From contig DPGK01000040.1 of assembly GCA_003523225.1 (NCBI GenBank), positions 6,388 to 70,387 on the forward strand: a DNA stretch of 64,000 nt, in the 5' to 3' direction. The notes beneath the pieces are model-generated. The model was not told where the DNA came from. It saw nothing but the letters and a program-made list of their open reading frames with translations, and ran no database searches. Of the stretch, positions 34,735 through 43,609 are shown piece by piece (positions within the stretch are counted from its first letter, which is position 1; the number at the start of each line of letters is the position of its first letter). Position numbers and translations under genes: made by a program. This DNA comes from Clostridiales bacterium. Its GTDB lineage: Bacteria > Bacillota > Clostridia > Oscillospirales > CAG-272.

Positions 34735-35142
34735 ATGCTCAAATTACTCATTGGAGTCAAAGGCTCCGGCAAAACCAAAACGCTCATTTCCTTGGTAAAC
34801 GAAGCGGTCGAGTCAAGTCAGGGTGCGGTCGTCTGCATAGAGAAGGGGATAAAGCTCCGCTATGATGTCAATTACCGTTGCAGACTTATCAACGTGGATG
34901 AGTATTTTGTTTTTGACGCCGAGGCGCTTTACGGCTTTGTTGCCGGTATTCTTGCCAGCAACCACGATGTGACCCACGTATTTGTCGATTCCGCACTGCG
35001 CATCTGTAACAACGACCGCGACGCTTTCGAGAAGCTGCTCCAGTCTCTTGACGAGCTTTCCGACAGCCACAAGGTCGACATAGTCATGACGTCATCCCTC
35101 CCTGTCGAAGAGGCGGACGATACTGTCAAAAGATACATCTGA
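34735..35142 (+). CDS. Small P-loop protein of unknown function
   Basis: This 135-residue protein has a Walker A-like GVKGSGKTKT at residues 7-16 and a Walker B-like VTHVFVDSA near residue 80. It has no membrane segment, and no further domain follows the nucleotide fold. Proteins of this size in Clostridia are sometimes labelled PilT-like without support. It has its own promoter and an intact ribosome site. The ligand and partner are unknown. Confidence 0.7.
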   Translation: MLKLLIGVKGSGKTKTLISLVNEAVESSQGAVVCIEKGIKLRYDVNYRCRLINVDEYFVFDAEALYGFVAGILASNHDVTHVFVDSALRICNNDRDAFEKLLQSLDELSDSHKVDIVMTSSLPVEEADDTVKRYI

Positions 35143-35159
35143 TAGCTATAAATACCATA

Positions 35160-35190
35160 CGGGCTGCCGCGTCATAAACGCGGCAGCCCG
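35160..35190 (+). terminator. Hairpin between the P-loop gene and the IMPDH gene
   Basis: CGGGCTGCCGCGT (35160-35172) pairs perfectly with ACGCGGCAGCCCG (35178-35190). No T-tract follows, so it may be a weak terminator or an mRNA end stabiliser. Confidence 0.5.
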
Positions 35191-35239
35191 CTGTGGATTG
35201 ATGAAAAAATAACAACACGGAAAGAATTGGTGATTTAAA

Positions 35240-36742
35240 ATGGCATACTTCTACCCTGAACCCTCGCACACCTTCAGCGAATATCTGCTCATACCGGGCT
35301 ACACCTCGCCCGACTGCATACCCGAAAATGTTTCGCTCAGAACTCCGCTCGTCAAATTCCGCCGCGGCGAAAGCTCTGCGATAAATCTCAACATACCGCT
35401 CGTCTCCGCTGTAATGCAGTCGGTTTCGGACGACAAAATGGCAATAGCTCTTGCACGCGAGGGCGGTCTTTCTTTTATTTACGGGTCTCAGAGCATAGCC
35501 GATGAGGCTGCCATGGTCGCGCGCGTAAAAAGCTACAAGGCAGGCTTTGTGGTAAGCGATTCCAACCTTACTCCGGAGAACACTCTGGCTGACGTGCTTG
35601 CGCTTGTCGAACGCAACGGTCACGGCACTATTGCGATAACAGACGACGGAAGCAGCAACGGTCATCTGCTCGGCATCGTTACCGGACGCGATTACCGTGT
35701 TTCGCGTATGTCGCCGGAGCTTTGTGTATCGGAATTCATGACTCCGCGCGAAAAGCTCATCACCGCGCCCGAAAACACCACGCTCAAGGAGGCAAACGAT
35801 ATAATCTGGGACAACAAGCTCAACGCACTGCCGATAGTGGACAGCGAGAACAGGCTTTGCTATTTTGTGTTCCGCAAGGACTATTCCGAGCATAAGGAAA
35901 ATCCGCAGGAGCTGCTTGACAGTCAGAAACGCTTTATGGTCGGAGCCGGAATCAACACACGCGACTATGCCGAGCGCGTTCCGGCGCTTGTAAATGCGGG
36001 GGTTGACGTGCTGTGCATTGACGCTTCCGAGGGTTACACCTGCTGGCAGAAGCAGACGCTTGATTTCATCCGCGGACGCTACGGCGACAGCGTGAAGGTC
36101 GGAGCGGGCAACGTTGTTGACCGCGACGGGTTCCGCTTCCTTGCCGAAGCGGGAGCAGACTTCGTGAAGGTCGGTATCGGCGGCGGTTCGATCTGTATCA
36201 CCCGCGAGCAGAAGGGTATCGGCAGAGGTCAGGCAACGGCGCTTATTGAGGTTGCCGCGGCTCGCGATGAGTATTTCCGCGAAACCGGAATTTACATTCC
36301 GATCTGTTCTGACGGCGGCATAGTACACGATTATCATATGACTCTGGCGCTTGCCATGGGAGCGGATTTCCTGATGCTCGGCAGATATTTTGCTCGCTTT
36401 GACGAAAGCCCGACAAACAGACTTTTCATCAACGGTCAGTATGTAAAGGAATACTGGGGTGAAGGCTCAAACCGCGCCCGCAACTGGCAGAGGTACGACC
36501 TCGGCGGCAAGAGTGGGCTGGGCTTTGAGGAAGGCGTTGATTCTTATGTCGTATACGCCGGTCCCCTGCGTGAGAATGTGGCGAAGAGTCTTTACAAGGT
36601 CAAATCCACAATGTGCAATTGCGGAGTGACTAACATCCCCGATTTGCAGAAAAACGCGCGTATCACGCTTGTTTCCTCCACGAGCATCGTTGAGGGCGGA
36701 TACCACGATGTTATACTCAAATCGGCAAGTGCAAAGCTATGA
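35240..36742 (+). CDS. guaB: IMP dehydrogenase, variant subfamily
   Basis: This 500-residue TIM-barrel enzyme makes XMP for GMP synthesis. Residues 95-210 hold two CBS domains, and the catalytic loop is [12 protein letters not shown] with Cys 319. The usual GPGSICTTR appears here as GGGSICITR. The C-terminal [26 protein letters not shown] segment holds the IMP-phosphate site. It is close to a divergent IMPDH group found in gut Firmicutes. The stop overlaps the radC ATG (ATGA). Confidence 0.87.
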   Translation: MAYFYPEPSHTFSEYLLIPGYTSPDCIPENVSLRTPLVKFRRGESSAINLNIPLVSAVMQSVSDDKMAIALAREGGLSFIYGSQSIADEAAMVARVKSYKAGFVVSDSNLTPENTLADVLALVERNGHGTIAITDDGSSNGHLLGIVTGRDYRVSRMSPELCVSEFMTPREKLITAPENTTLKEANDIIWDNKLNALPIVDSENRLCYFVFRKDYSEHKENPQELLDSQKRFMVGAGINTRDYAERVPALVNAGVDVLCIDASEGYTCWQKQTLDFIRGRYGDSVKVGAGNVVDRDGFRFLAEAGADFVKVGIGGGSICITREQKGIGRGQATALIEVAAARDEYFRETGIYIPICSDGGIVHDYHMTLALAMGADFLMLGRYFARFDESPTNRLFINGQYVKEYWGEGSNRARNWQRYDLGGKSGLGFEEGVDSYVVYAGPLRENVAKSLYKVKSTMCNCGVTNIPDLQKNARITLVSSTSIVEGGYHDVILKSASAKL

Positions 36743-37503
36743 GTTCCCATGAGGGACACCGGGCGCGGCTTAAGGAACGCTTTCTGAAGGAGGGACTGGA
36801 TTCCTTCAACACCCACGAGGTGGTGGAGCTTATGCTTTATTACGCCATACCTCAGAGGGATGTGAACGAAACGGCACATCTGCTTGTTGAACGCTTCGGC
36901 TCGCTTTCCGGTATTCTTGAGGCTGACATTGACGATCTGAGAGAGGTCGACGGTGTCGGCGCTCATGCCGCGACAATGTTCAAGCTCATATGCGCCGTTA
37001 CGAGGAGATACGCGGTTGAGCGTGGCAGTGCCGAGCTGAGATATACCTCAATAGGTCAGATAGGCAAATACCTTGTCGGGCTTTATATCGGCGTTACGGT
37101 CGAGCGTGCTTACATACTGCTGTTTGACAACAGCATGAAGCTGCTTGACGTCGTAAACGCCGGGGAAGGCGTTATAAATTCGGTAAACATAACTCCGCGC
37201 TTCGTAATTGAAAAGGTGCTGAAGCGCGGCGCGTCCGTAGTGGTGCTTGCTCACAATCATCCGAATGGAGTCGCCACTCCGTCGCGTGAGGATATTGCAC
37301 TTACCATGCAGCTACGTCAGCTACTTGATGTGTGCGGCATTACATTGCTTGAACACTTCATTGTATCGGGCAATTATTATAACGTCGTGCTGGGCCTTAA
37401 CGAGCGTAAGCTGAACTCACCTGATATGGCGCAGCTTGATATTGAAAAATTCTACTGCGACCTTTCGGAGAGTACAAACAAGACTGACGGGGGCGGCGTA
37501 TGA
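36739..37503 (+). CDS. radC: RadC-family JAB-domain protein
   Basis: This 254-residue protein has an N-terminal helix-hairpin-helix region (about residues 1-90) and a JAB/MPN metal-binding domain with [20 protein letters not shown] near residue 170, as in RadC. RadC proteins were linked to DNA repair, though activity is uncertain. It overlaps guaB by 4 bases and the next gene by 4 bases, so all three are co-translated. Confidence 0.93.
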   Translation: MSSHEGHRARLKERFLKEGLDSFNTHEVVELMLYYAIPQRDVNETAHLLVERFGSLSGILEADIDDLREVDGVGAHAATMFKLICAVTRRYAVERGSAELRYTSIGQIGKYLVGLYIGVTVERAYILLFDNSMKLLDVVNAGEGVINSVNITPRFVIEKVLKRGASVVVLAHNHPNGVATPSREDIALTMQLRQLLDVCGITLLEHFIVSGNYYNVVLGLNERKLNSPDMAQLDIEKFYCDLSESTNKTDGGGV

Positions 37504-38105
37504 TACTTATCATTACCGAGTCGCTGGATACCAGAATGAATTTCCGGAGATATCTGCGGAAGAACGGAATATTGTGCCAGGCGCCTCCGCCTGCGGATTT
37601 TGAGGCATCGGTGGCGTCCGGCAGATATTCCGCAGTGCTGTTTTTTGCCCCGTTTTTTTCTGCCCTTTGCGCAATGACATCGAGCAGAACAGTGCGTGTG
37701 GCAGTCGGCGAGGGCGTGTCGACGTACTCAGCGCAGATGTACTCCTTTGATGACCCGTATTCGCCGGAGCTTTTGAGCTTTCTTTTTGATATTGAGGGTG
37801 TGATGCTTCCGCTTCACGCAGGACCGATAGTGCGGCGCGGCGGAAGGCTGTTTTACACCGGTTTTGAATTGAAGCTCTCTCCTTCCGAGCGCTCTGCCGT
37901 CGAATATCTGCTTTTGCGCGGTGAAGCGTCGGGAGAGGAGCTTGCCGGGGTCTGTGTTGACGATCCTTATCCCGCAGACGCGGAACGTCAGAAGCGGTAT
38001 GCCGCCGCAGTGGTCTCACGTATCAACAGCAAAGCGGTCGATGTCGGCGGAAGAAAGATCATTGTGTTTGGCGGAGGCTGTTACAGGCTTGTATCCGCAG
38101 ATTGA
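37500..38105 (+). CDS. Degenerate response-regulator-like protein
   Basis: This 201-residue protein begins [23 protein letters not shown] like a receiver domain, but the acidic pocket and the phospho-accepting Asp are not evident: the strand-3 region reads YSAVLFFAPFF. The C-terminal 80 residues (from LSPSERSAVEYLLLRG to GGGCYRL) look like an OmpR-type winged helix. It could be a phosphorylation-independent regulator or a decayed response regulator. It overlaps radC by 4 bases and ends 45 bases before the serS promoter. Confidence 0.55.
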   Translation: MILIITESLDTRMNFRRYLRKNGILCQAPPPADFEASVASGRYSAVLFFAPFFSALCAMTSSRTVRVAVGEGVSTYSAQMYSFDDPYSPELLSFLFDIEGVMLPLHAGPIVRRGGRLFYTGFELKLSPSERSAVEYLLLRGEASGEELAGVCVDDPYPADAERQKRYAAAVVSRINSKAVDVGGRKIIVFGGGCYRLVSAD

Positions 38106-38150
38106 AATATCTTTTTTGCCTCCTCTGCGCGTAAAAAGCTGAAAAAGGGA

Positions 38151-38179
38151 TTGACAAAACGGAATTTTCATTATAAAAT
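38151..38179 (+). promoter_or_regulatory. Promoter of the serS T-box leader
   Basis: TTGACA (38151-38156), a 17-base spacer and TAAAAT (38174-38179) form a near-consensus promoter for the T-box transcript. Confidence 0.85.
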
Positions 38180-38186
38180 ATATATT

Positions 38187-38402
38187 TGTAAAGGCATTGA
38201 CGGAAAAAAGCCCCATGAGCCGGAAAGAGACGCAGAACCGCGGCTGAAAGTTTTGCGGCGGCAGACGGGGTGCTGTCCACTCCCGAGCCGCCCGCGATGA
38301 GCGGAGCCGCACGCCTGCGTTAAAGGCTTAGAGTTAAAAGCAAGGTGGCACCGTGAATTTTCACCCTTGGCAGTATGCCGGGGGTGTTTTTTCTTTCAGA
38401 GG
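38187..38402 (+). ncRNA. T-box leader controlling serS
   Basis: The leader contains the T-box core AAGGTGGCACCGTG at about 38342-38355, matching the usual AGGGTGGtACCGCG, and a CACCC/GGGTG terminator (38372-38396) followed by six Ts. The serS gene follows, so tRNA-Ser should be sensed: uncharged tRNA favours the antiterminator and allows serS expression. The specifier codon in stem I was not identified with confidence. Confidence 0.88.
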
Positions 38403-38441
38403 CTGCCTGTAACATAAAAATTATTATCCGGAGGAATAAAA

Positions 38442-39731
38442 ATGCTTGACATCAGATTTGTACGGGAAAATCCCGACATTGTAAAGCAGAATCTTAAAAA
38501 CAAATACCAGGAGCAAAAGCTGCCGCTTGTCGACGAGGTCATCGCCCTTGACGCTGAGAATCGCCGCACCATTCAGGAAGCAAACGATCTGCGAGCCGAA
38601 AAGAACCGCTGCTCCAAGCAGATAGGTGTGCTTATGGCTCACGGTCAGCGCGCAGAGGCTGAGGAGATGAAGAAAAAGGTCGCCGAGAGCGCCGCGCGCC
38701 TTGCGGAGCTTGAAAAGCTGGAGCCTGTTCTTGAGGAAAAGATCAGAAAGATAATGATGGTCATCCCCAACATCATTGACAAGAGCGTGCCGATAGGTCC
38801 TGACGACTCCTGCAATGTTGAGGTCGAGCGTTTCGGAGAGCCGCGCGTACCCGATTTTGACATTCCTTATCACACTGAGATCATGGAAAGACTCGGCGGA
38901 ATTGATATGGACGCCGCAGGTCGTGTGTCCGGAAACGGATTTTACTATCTCATGGGTGATGTGGCGCGTCTGCATTCCGCAGTTCTTGCCTATGCGCGCG
39001 ATTTTATGATTAACCGTGGCTTTACCTACTGCATCCCGCCCTTTATGATCCACGGAAATGTCGTCGAGGGTGTTATGAGCCAGAACGATATGGATGCCAT
39101 GATGTACAAGATAGAGGGAGAGGATCTTTACCTCATCGGTACTTCGGAGCATTCGATGATAGGCAAGTTCATCGACCAGATAATTCCGGAGGCGAGCCTG
39201 CCGCAGACGCTTACAAGCTATTCTCCCTGCTTCCGCAAGGAAAAGGGCGCGCACGGTATAGAGGAGCGCGGAGTTTACCGCATTCACCAGTTTGAAAAGC
39301 AGGAGATGATTGTGGTCTGCCGTCCCGAGGAAAGCATGGAGTGGTACGAAAAAATGTGGCGCTACTCTGTTGAGCTTTTCCGCTCGATGGATATACCGGT
39401 GCGTCAGCTTGAATGCTGCTCCGGAGATCTTGCCGACCTCAAGGTCAAGTCCTGCGATATCGAGGCATGGTCGCCGCGTCAGAAGAAATATTTTGAGGTC
39501 TGCTCCTGCTCAAACCTCGGTGACGCACAAGCTCGCCGGCTGAGAATGCGTGTAAAGGGCGCGGACGGCAAGATATATCTTCCGCACACGCTGAACAATA
39601 CCGTCGTCGCTCCGCCGCGTATGCTTATTGCCTTCCTTGAGAATCATCTTGAGGCGGACGGAAGCGTGACTATCCCCGAGGTGCTTCGTCCCTACATGGG
39701 CGGCACTGAAAGACTTGTCCCCAAGGCATAA
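38442..39731 (+). CDS. serS: Seryl-tRNA synthetase
   Basis: This 429-residue class II synthetase charges tRNA-Ser. It has the N-terminal coiled-coil arm (about residues 25-110), the GNGFYYLMGD and HSAVLAYARDF region, motif 2 SPCFRKEKGAHG and motif 3 NTVVAPPRMLIAFLENH. CGGAGGA precedes the ATG. Its expression is governed by the T-box leader directly upstream, and a terminator follows it. Confidence 0.97.
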   Translation: MLDIRFVRENPDIVKQNLKNKYQEQKLPLVDEVIALDAENRRTIQEANDLRAEKNRCSKQIGVLMAHGQRAEAEEMKKKVAESAARLAELEKLEPVLEEKIRKIMMVIPNIIDKSVPIGPDDSCNVEVERFGEPRVPDFDIPYHTEIMERLGGIDMDAAGRVSGNGFYYLMGDVARLHSAVLAYARDFMINRGFTYCIPPFMIHGNVVEGVMSQNDMDAMMYKIEGEDLYLIGTSEHSMIGKFIDQIIPEASLPQTLTSYSPCFRKEKGAHGIEERGVYRIHQFEKQEMIVVCRPEESMEWYEKMWRYSVELFRSMDIPVRQLECCSGDLADLKVKSCDIEAWSPRQKKYFEVCSCSNLGDAQARRLRMRVKGADGKIYLPHTLNNTVVAPPRMLIAFLENHLEADGSVTIPEVLRPYMGGTERLVPKA

Positions 39732-39739
39732 ATAAACGA

Positions 39740-39770
39740 AGGACTGCCGCACTTCGCGGCAGTCCTGTTT
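39740..39770 (+). terminator. Terminator after serS
   Basis: AGGACTGCCGC (39740-39750) pairs perfectly with GCGGCAGTCCT (39756-39766), then GTTTT. Confidence 0.88.
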
Positions 39771-39789
39771 TATGTGTAAGTGTTATTGG

Positions 39790-41487
39790 TCATCCGAACG
39801 GCAGCTCAAGAATGTCCGTTTTCCCTGAGGCACACCAAATATGTCTTGTTACGCCGGAGGTGTTGAATATCTCCTCGGCGTAATGAAGCTTGCCGGAGTC
39901 TACCGACTCGCGCCATGTTTCGTACTTGTTCGTCCACAGCATCACCGATGCGCCGCACGAACGGTAGAAGTTCGGTGTTCCTCCATTGTTCCAGCCGTGA
40001 TGCCCTATCTGTACCGCGTCGCACTTTACCGCCCCCGCACCCAGCTCGCGCAATATCTGATTTGAGGCTTCATCCGCCATGTCGCCTGTAAAGAGTACAG
40101 TCTGACCGCTGTATTTCATGCGGAAAACGGTTGAGGTCTGATTCAGGAGCTTCATTACGCCGGGATATAGATCCTCGTGCGTGTAGATATATTCAAATTC
40201 AACTCCGGAGAAGGTAAACCTCTGACCCGCGTGAACGGTTATCACCTCCGGCTGTTTTGCCAGTCGGGATACGGCGTTGTCAAAATAGATCACCCATGAG
40301 GTGGCGTCGTCCTGCGCCAGTTTCATCTGATACGAGGAGGGGAAATTGCGCAGTATTCTTCCGATATTCAGCTCCGAGCCGAAACGGGAGGCCATCTCGC
40401 AGAACATGAGAATATGGTCGGAGTGGACGTGGGTGAATATCCATGCAGATATGCGCACATCTTTGAGTGAGGACACTCCTGCAATACCGATAAGCTCAGA
40501 TGCAAACGCGTCGGTCTGCGCGCGCTTTTCCGATTCGGTTCCGGAGCAGTCTCCGTCTATTACGATGATACTTCCGTCGGGCAGGCGGATGTAATATATC
40601 CGGTCACAACAGTTTCCGGCAATGACCTGAAGGGGCAGGCTTCCTGCCGTACCGTAATCGGCGGAATATTCCTGATACGGTTCTGCCGAAATGCGCAGCT
40701 TGGACTGCATGGCGGTAAGCGAGACGAACAGGCGCACACGGCTTTCGCTGTCACGGAAGCAGGCGAAGCGTGAGCCTGATATCTCATTCGTGTAAAGAGA
40801 ATTCCACCCGCGCGCGTAAAGCAGGGAAATATATGCGTCGTATTCCTCGGCGCTCACCGAGGCGGCAGTAAAGATAAAGCTGTCGTAGCCTGTATCGGTC
40901 ACACTATGCTTTTTTCCGCCCTCAAAGGAAGGAACACCGCGCGGCATATCGCTGACTGCACCGCATTTGTTGAGCAGTCCTGAGCTTATCTTGCCGTCGG
41001 ACGTGTCCTTTACGATGGAGGAAAAGCTGCGTATCGCCGCGGCAGTAGCGTCGTTAAGCCATCCGGCGACGACTATTTTGTGTCCCTCTGATTTTATTGC
41101 ATATTCCGCATAGTCGGTTGCAGAAAGCACAGTTTCGGTGGCGCTTCGGTTTGTCCTGCCTATTAGTATTTCGTATGTATCTGGGTCTCCGCCGTCCGCA
41201 CCGGAAAGCAGGTCGCTTTCAAGCGGGATGTCGCATCCTGTTGCCGCGCTCAGCCGGTCTCTGAGGGAGGATGCAAGCCTTCTTTCGTCGCTTCCTGCGT
41301 CCTCGGAATAGATGACGGAATAAAGCGAAAGGTCTATTGTTTCAGCGCCCGCGTCGGAGCTGACCTCGTCGGTGACGGGGGGAGCAGGCGGAGGTGTGTC
41401 GTTACCGCAGCCGTAAAGCCCTGCAAGTGCTAGGATCAGAATGCACAGTGCGATCAGCGCAGGAAGCAGTTTTTTATTTCCTCTCAT
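39790..41487 (-). CDS. Surface lipoprotein with metallo-beta-lactamase-fold domain
   Basis: This 565-residue protein has a signal peptide and lipobox LYGC (Cys 27), a Pro/Asp-rich linker, an unassigned middle region (about residues 50-280) and a C-terminal metallo-beta-lactamase fold with THVHSDH (residues 352-358) and IGHHGWNNGG. The fold resembles the MBL domains of ComEC-type or small lipoprotein hydrolases, so an extracellular hydrolase acting on a phosphodiester or another ester is possible. The substrate is unknown. Its ATG overlaps the slipin stop (ATGA). Confidence 0.78.
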   Translation of the reverse strand: MRGNKKLLPALIALCILILALAGLYGCGNDTPPPAPPVTDEVSSDAGAETIDLSLYSVIYSEDAGSDERRLASSLRDRLSAATGCDIPLESDLLSGADGGDPDTYEILIGRTNRSATETVLSATDYAEYAIKSEGHKIVVAGWLNDATAAAIRSFSSIVKDTSDGKISSGLLNKCGAVSDMPRGVPSFEGGKKHSVTDTGYDSFIFTAASVSAEEYDAYISLLYARGWNSLYTNEISGSRFACFRDSESRVRLFVSLTAMQSKLRISAEPYQEYSADYGTAGSLPLQVIAGNCCDRIYYIRLPDGSIIVIDGDCSGTESEKRAQTDAFASELIGIAGVSSLKDVRISAWIFTHVHSDHILMFCEMASRFGSELNIGRILRNFPSSYQMKLAQDDATSWVIYFDNAVSRLAKQPEVITVHAGQRFTFSGVEFEYIYTHEDLYPGVMKLLNQTSTVFRMKYSGQTVLFTGDMADEASNQILRELGAGAVKCDAVQIGHHGWNNGGTPNFYRSCGASVMLWTNKYETWRESVDSGKLHYAEEIFNTSGVTRHIWCASGKTDILELPFG

Positions 41488-42587
41488 TTGTCTTTACCTC
41501 TAAGTATTTCCGTGAGCTGACCCAGCAGATCGCCCCCGGTAACATTGATATTGCCGACATTGCGGCATATTTTTTCGACATATTCAAGCTCCTTGAGCTT
41601 GTAAAGGGTCGCGTTTTCGTCCATCAGCTTGGCGGTGTTGAGCAAAGAGCGGGTGGAGGCGACCTCCTCGCGGCGGGTGATAACATTAGCCTGCGCCTGT
41701 TTTTCGGCGGCAAGCACCGAGTTCATGATGTCGCGTATCTCTCCGGGGAGGATAATGTCCTTTACGCTTGCGTCGGTGATCTCAAGGTAAAGTCCCTTGG
41801 CTTTTTCCGTCAGCTCACGAAGCACAAAGCTGCCAAGCTCATTTTTGTTTTCAAGTATCTCGTCAATGGTATGTGTGCCGACGTATTCACGGAGTGCAAG
41901 CTGGGCGGCGGTATAAAGCTGAGCTTCAAAATTGTCTATCTCGGTGTATATACGGATAAAATCGGTTATGCGGTAGCTGCACACAAAGTTGATCCTGAGT
42001 GTGACCTTATCGCGGCTGAGTATTTCCTGCCCCGGTATTTCGCGCTGGCGGAGTCTGGTGTCAACAATGTTGAAGGACACGTCGGTGTCGGTCTTCCAGA
42101 AGCGGTATCTTCCGGCGTCAAGGAGTGAGTGGAGTTTGTTGTTGTAGAAGAGCAGAGCCTTCTGATATTCCCCAACATTTATTTCGGTATAATAGTACGA
42201 GCCTATCGAATCAAAAATATATTCGGGTATATCCGGGGATATTTCGGGAGTGGAGATGTCCACGGTTCTGAATTCATGCTTTCCCGCGTCATTGAAAAAG
42301 GCATGATTCCCGGCGGTAAGCACTTCACGGAAATTGCCGTCAACAAAGTGAAGCACCAGCGTGCGGTCGGCAACCTCGACGGGGGTCACGGCTTCGCTTC
42401 CGGCTGCCTTCATCAGCATATTCAGCGTCAGACCGCCGCAAGCGGATAGAATATCGCCGCTCACCGGAAGCACTTCGTACGTGCATCCGCCGAGTGTAAG
42501 GTAACTGCCGGGACCGACAATGCTTTTCAGCTTGCCTTTTACATATTTAAGCCCACGGCAGGATTCGGTAATTGTCTTCTTAAACAT
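41484..42587 (-). CDS. Slipin/SPFH-domain protein
   Basis: This 367-residue protein contains an SPFH (stomatin/prohibitin) domain around residues 170-290 (RFWKTDTDVSFNIVDTRLRQREIPGQEIL and YRITDFIRIYTEIDNFE), followed by a coiled-coil AAEKQAQANVITRREEVASTRSLLNTAK region. The N-terminal 150 residues are a divergent region without a clear membrane anchor. The ATG at 42587 was chosen because upstream codons are not plausible coding. It usually helps form membrane microdomains; here its partner gene is the MBL lipoprotein, with a 4-base overlap. Confidence 0.78.
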   Translation of the reverse strand: MFKKTITESCRGLKYVKGKLKSIVGPGSYLTLGGCTYEVLPVSGDILSACGGLTLNMLMKAAGSEAVTPVEVADRTLVLHFVDGNFREVLTAGNHAFFNDAGKHEFRTVDISTPEISPDIPEYIFDSIGSYYYTEINVGEYQKALLFYNNKLHSLLDAGRYRFWKTDTDVSFNIVDTRLRQREIPGQEILSRDKVTLRINFVCSYRITDFIRIYTEIDNFEAQLYTAAQLALREYVGTHTIDEILENKNELGSFVLRELTEKAKGLYLEITDASVKDIILPGEIRDIMNSVLAAEKQAQANVITRREEVASTRSLLNTAKLMDENATLYKLKELEYVEKICRNVGNINVTGGDLLGQLTEILRGKDK

Positions 42588-43186
42588 GATAAAACCTCGC
42601 TTTTTGTAGTTTTCGGAGTCGGGCGGCTGCCCGTGAGCGGAACGCGGCGCACCGGTTGAGCACGTAGCCGCGTTTAGCGGAGGGCGGGACAGATAAGTCA
42701 CGCACTTGGCTTGGGCGGCGGCGCGCGGTATCTCCGACGCGGCAGGGCGTTCGGCTCACCGCCATACCTCCTTGGGGGAGGCAGAGGGCAGGGAAGCCGC
42801 CTCTCTCCTTTGTTTGCTTTGGAATTCCGGAGAATTCCACATAAAAACACTTTTCGGGTGTTTGAGCGGATTCGAACCGCAGAAAATGCCCGCCGCGGAA
42901 ATTCCGCCGCGAACAATTCCTTTGCCAGGCTTTCCCCCGGTGCTTTGGAACGCGCTTTGGAAGTCCTGGCGCGCCGCAGCGCCCCGCTTTCACGGAAGAC
43001 GCACGCAAAAAGCAACGGGTAAGCTTCAAAATCAAGTATAACGCATATATATGAACGTGGTGTGAACATCCGACTCTTGGTTGAGTGGGTGTCTGATGTC
43101 TCATATGTTCGCCTAAAAAACGCGGGCTGCCATTAAAGATAAGGCAGTCCGCATTACTGTGACATATTAAGCTGTGATAAAGTCCC
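42588..43186. other. Gene-free, GC-rich structured stretch
   Basis: About 600 bases lack a credible gene. Several hairpins are visible: GGAATTC/GAATTCC (42821-42838, loop CGGA), AAACAC/GTGTTT (42845-42863), GCGG/CCGC (42866-42880) and a CGCGG/CCGCG pair near 42893-42912. A segment near 42765-42790 (ACCTCCTTGGGGGAGGCAG) looks like the interspersed repeats common in gut Clostridia. Overlapping open frames are Arg/Pro/Ser-rich and lack ribosome sites. The slipin promoter must also lie here, but none is obvious. Confidence 0.55.
43115..43152 (-). terminator. Terminator after the GNAT-like gene
   Basis: On the minus strand GCGGACTGCC pairs with GGCAGCCCGC (one G-T pair) and a run of Ts follows. 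Confidence 0.78.
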
Positions 43187-43591
43187 TCAGGCGTTCCCGT
43201 TGGTTTCGTGATGCTGACAGGGGTGGTCAAAAAAGCCCTTGAGGTTTACTGTCAGCTTTCCGTTTTCATCCTCGCGGAAGCCTATTGCACCAACAAGCAC
43301 GCGGTCACGCACCGGGGCTTCGTAGCAGGCGGTTTCCGCTCCGCAAAGCTCCATAAAATTCAGCGCGGCGCGCCCCATGACGAACATCGGCTGAAAGTCC
43401 TCATGCCCCGGCAAGGAATCAAGCGTCAGCATATGTCCGCCATCACCGTCAAGCCGGAACTGACACATTCCGACAAATTCGCCCTCCGCGTCCGCACGGT
43501 ATGCCAGAGCGTCGGGAAGATATTCCGCGCCAACCCGCGCGGCAAGCGCTTCCTGCTCGGTTTTGGTCTGGATAGGTATTACCTCAAACAT
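43187..43591 (-). CDS. Possible GNAT-fold protein, unassigned
   Basis: This 134-residue protein has a short alpha/beta pattern with EGEFVGMCQFRLDGDG and GRAALNFMEL near the middle, loosely like a compact GNAT N-acetyltransferase, but the acetyl-CoA loop is not clear. It ends in a Cys/His-rich FFDHPCQHHETN tail. It precedes no operon partner except rluB, which lies 19 bases upstream on the same strand. Function is unknown. Confidence 0.5.
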   Translation of the reverse strand: MFEVIPIQTKTEQEALAARVGAEYLPDALAYRADAEGEFVGMCQFRLDGDGGHMLTLDSLPGHEDFQPMFVMGRAALNFMELCGAETACYEAPVRDRVLVGAIGFREDENGKLTVNLKGFFDHPCQHHETNGNA

Positions 43592-43609
43592 TTTTCTGAC
43601 TCCTTTTTA

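Noticed and set aside
42866-42880. A tRNA T-arm-like sequence, GCGGATTCGAACCGC, in the gene-free stretch
   Set aside because: No D-arm, anticodon arm or acceptor stem could be drawn around it on either strand, and no CCA follows.
42580-43230. Long overlapping open frames on both strands
   Set aside because: They are Arg/Pro/Ser-rich, lack ribosome sites and overlap a structured GC-rich stretch; they read as noise.
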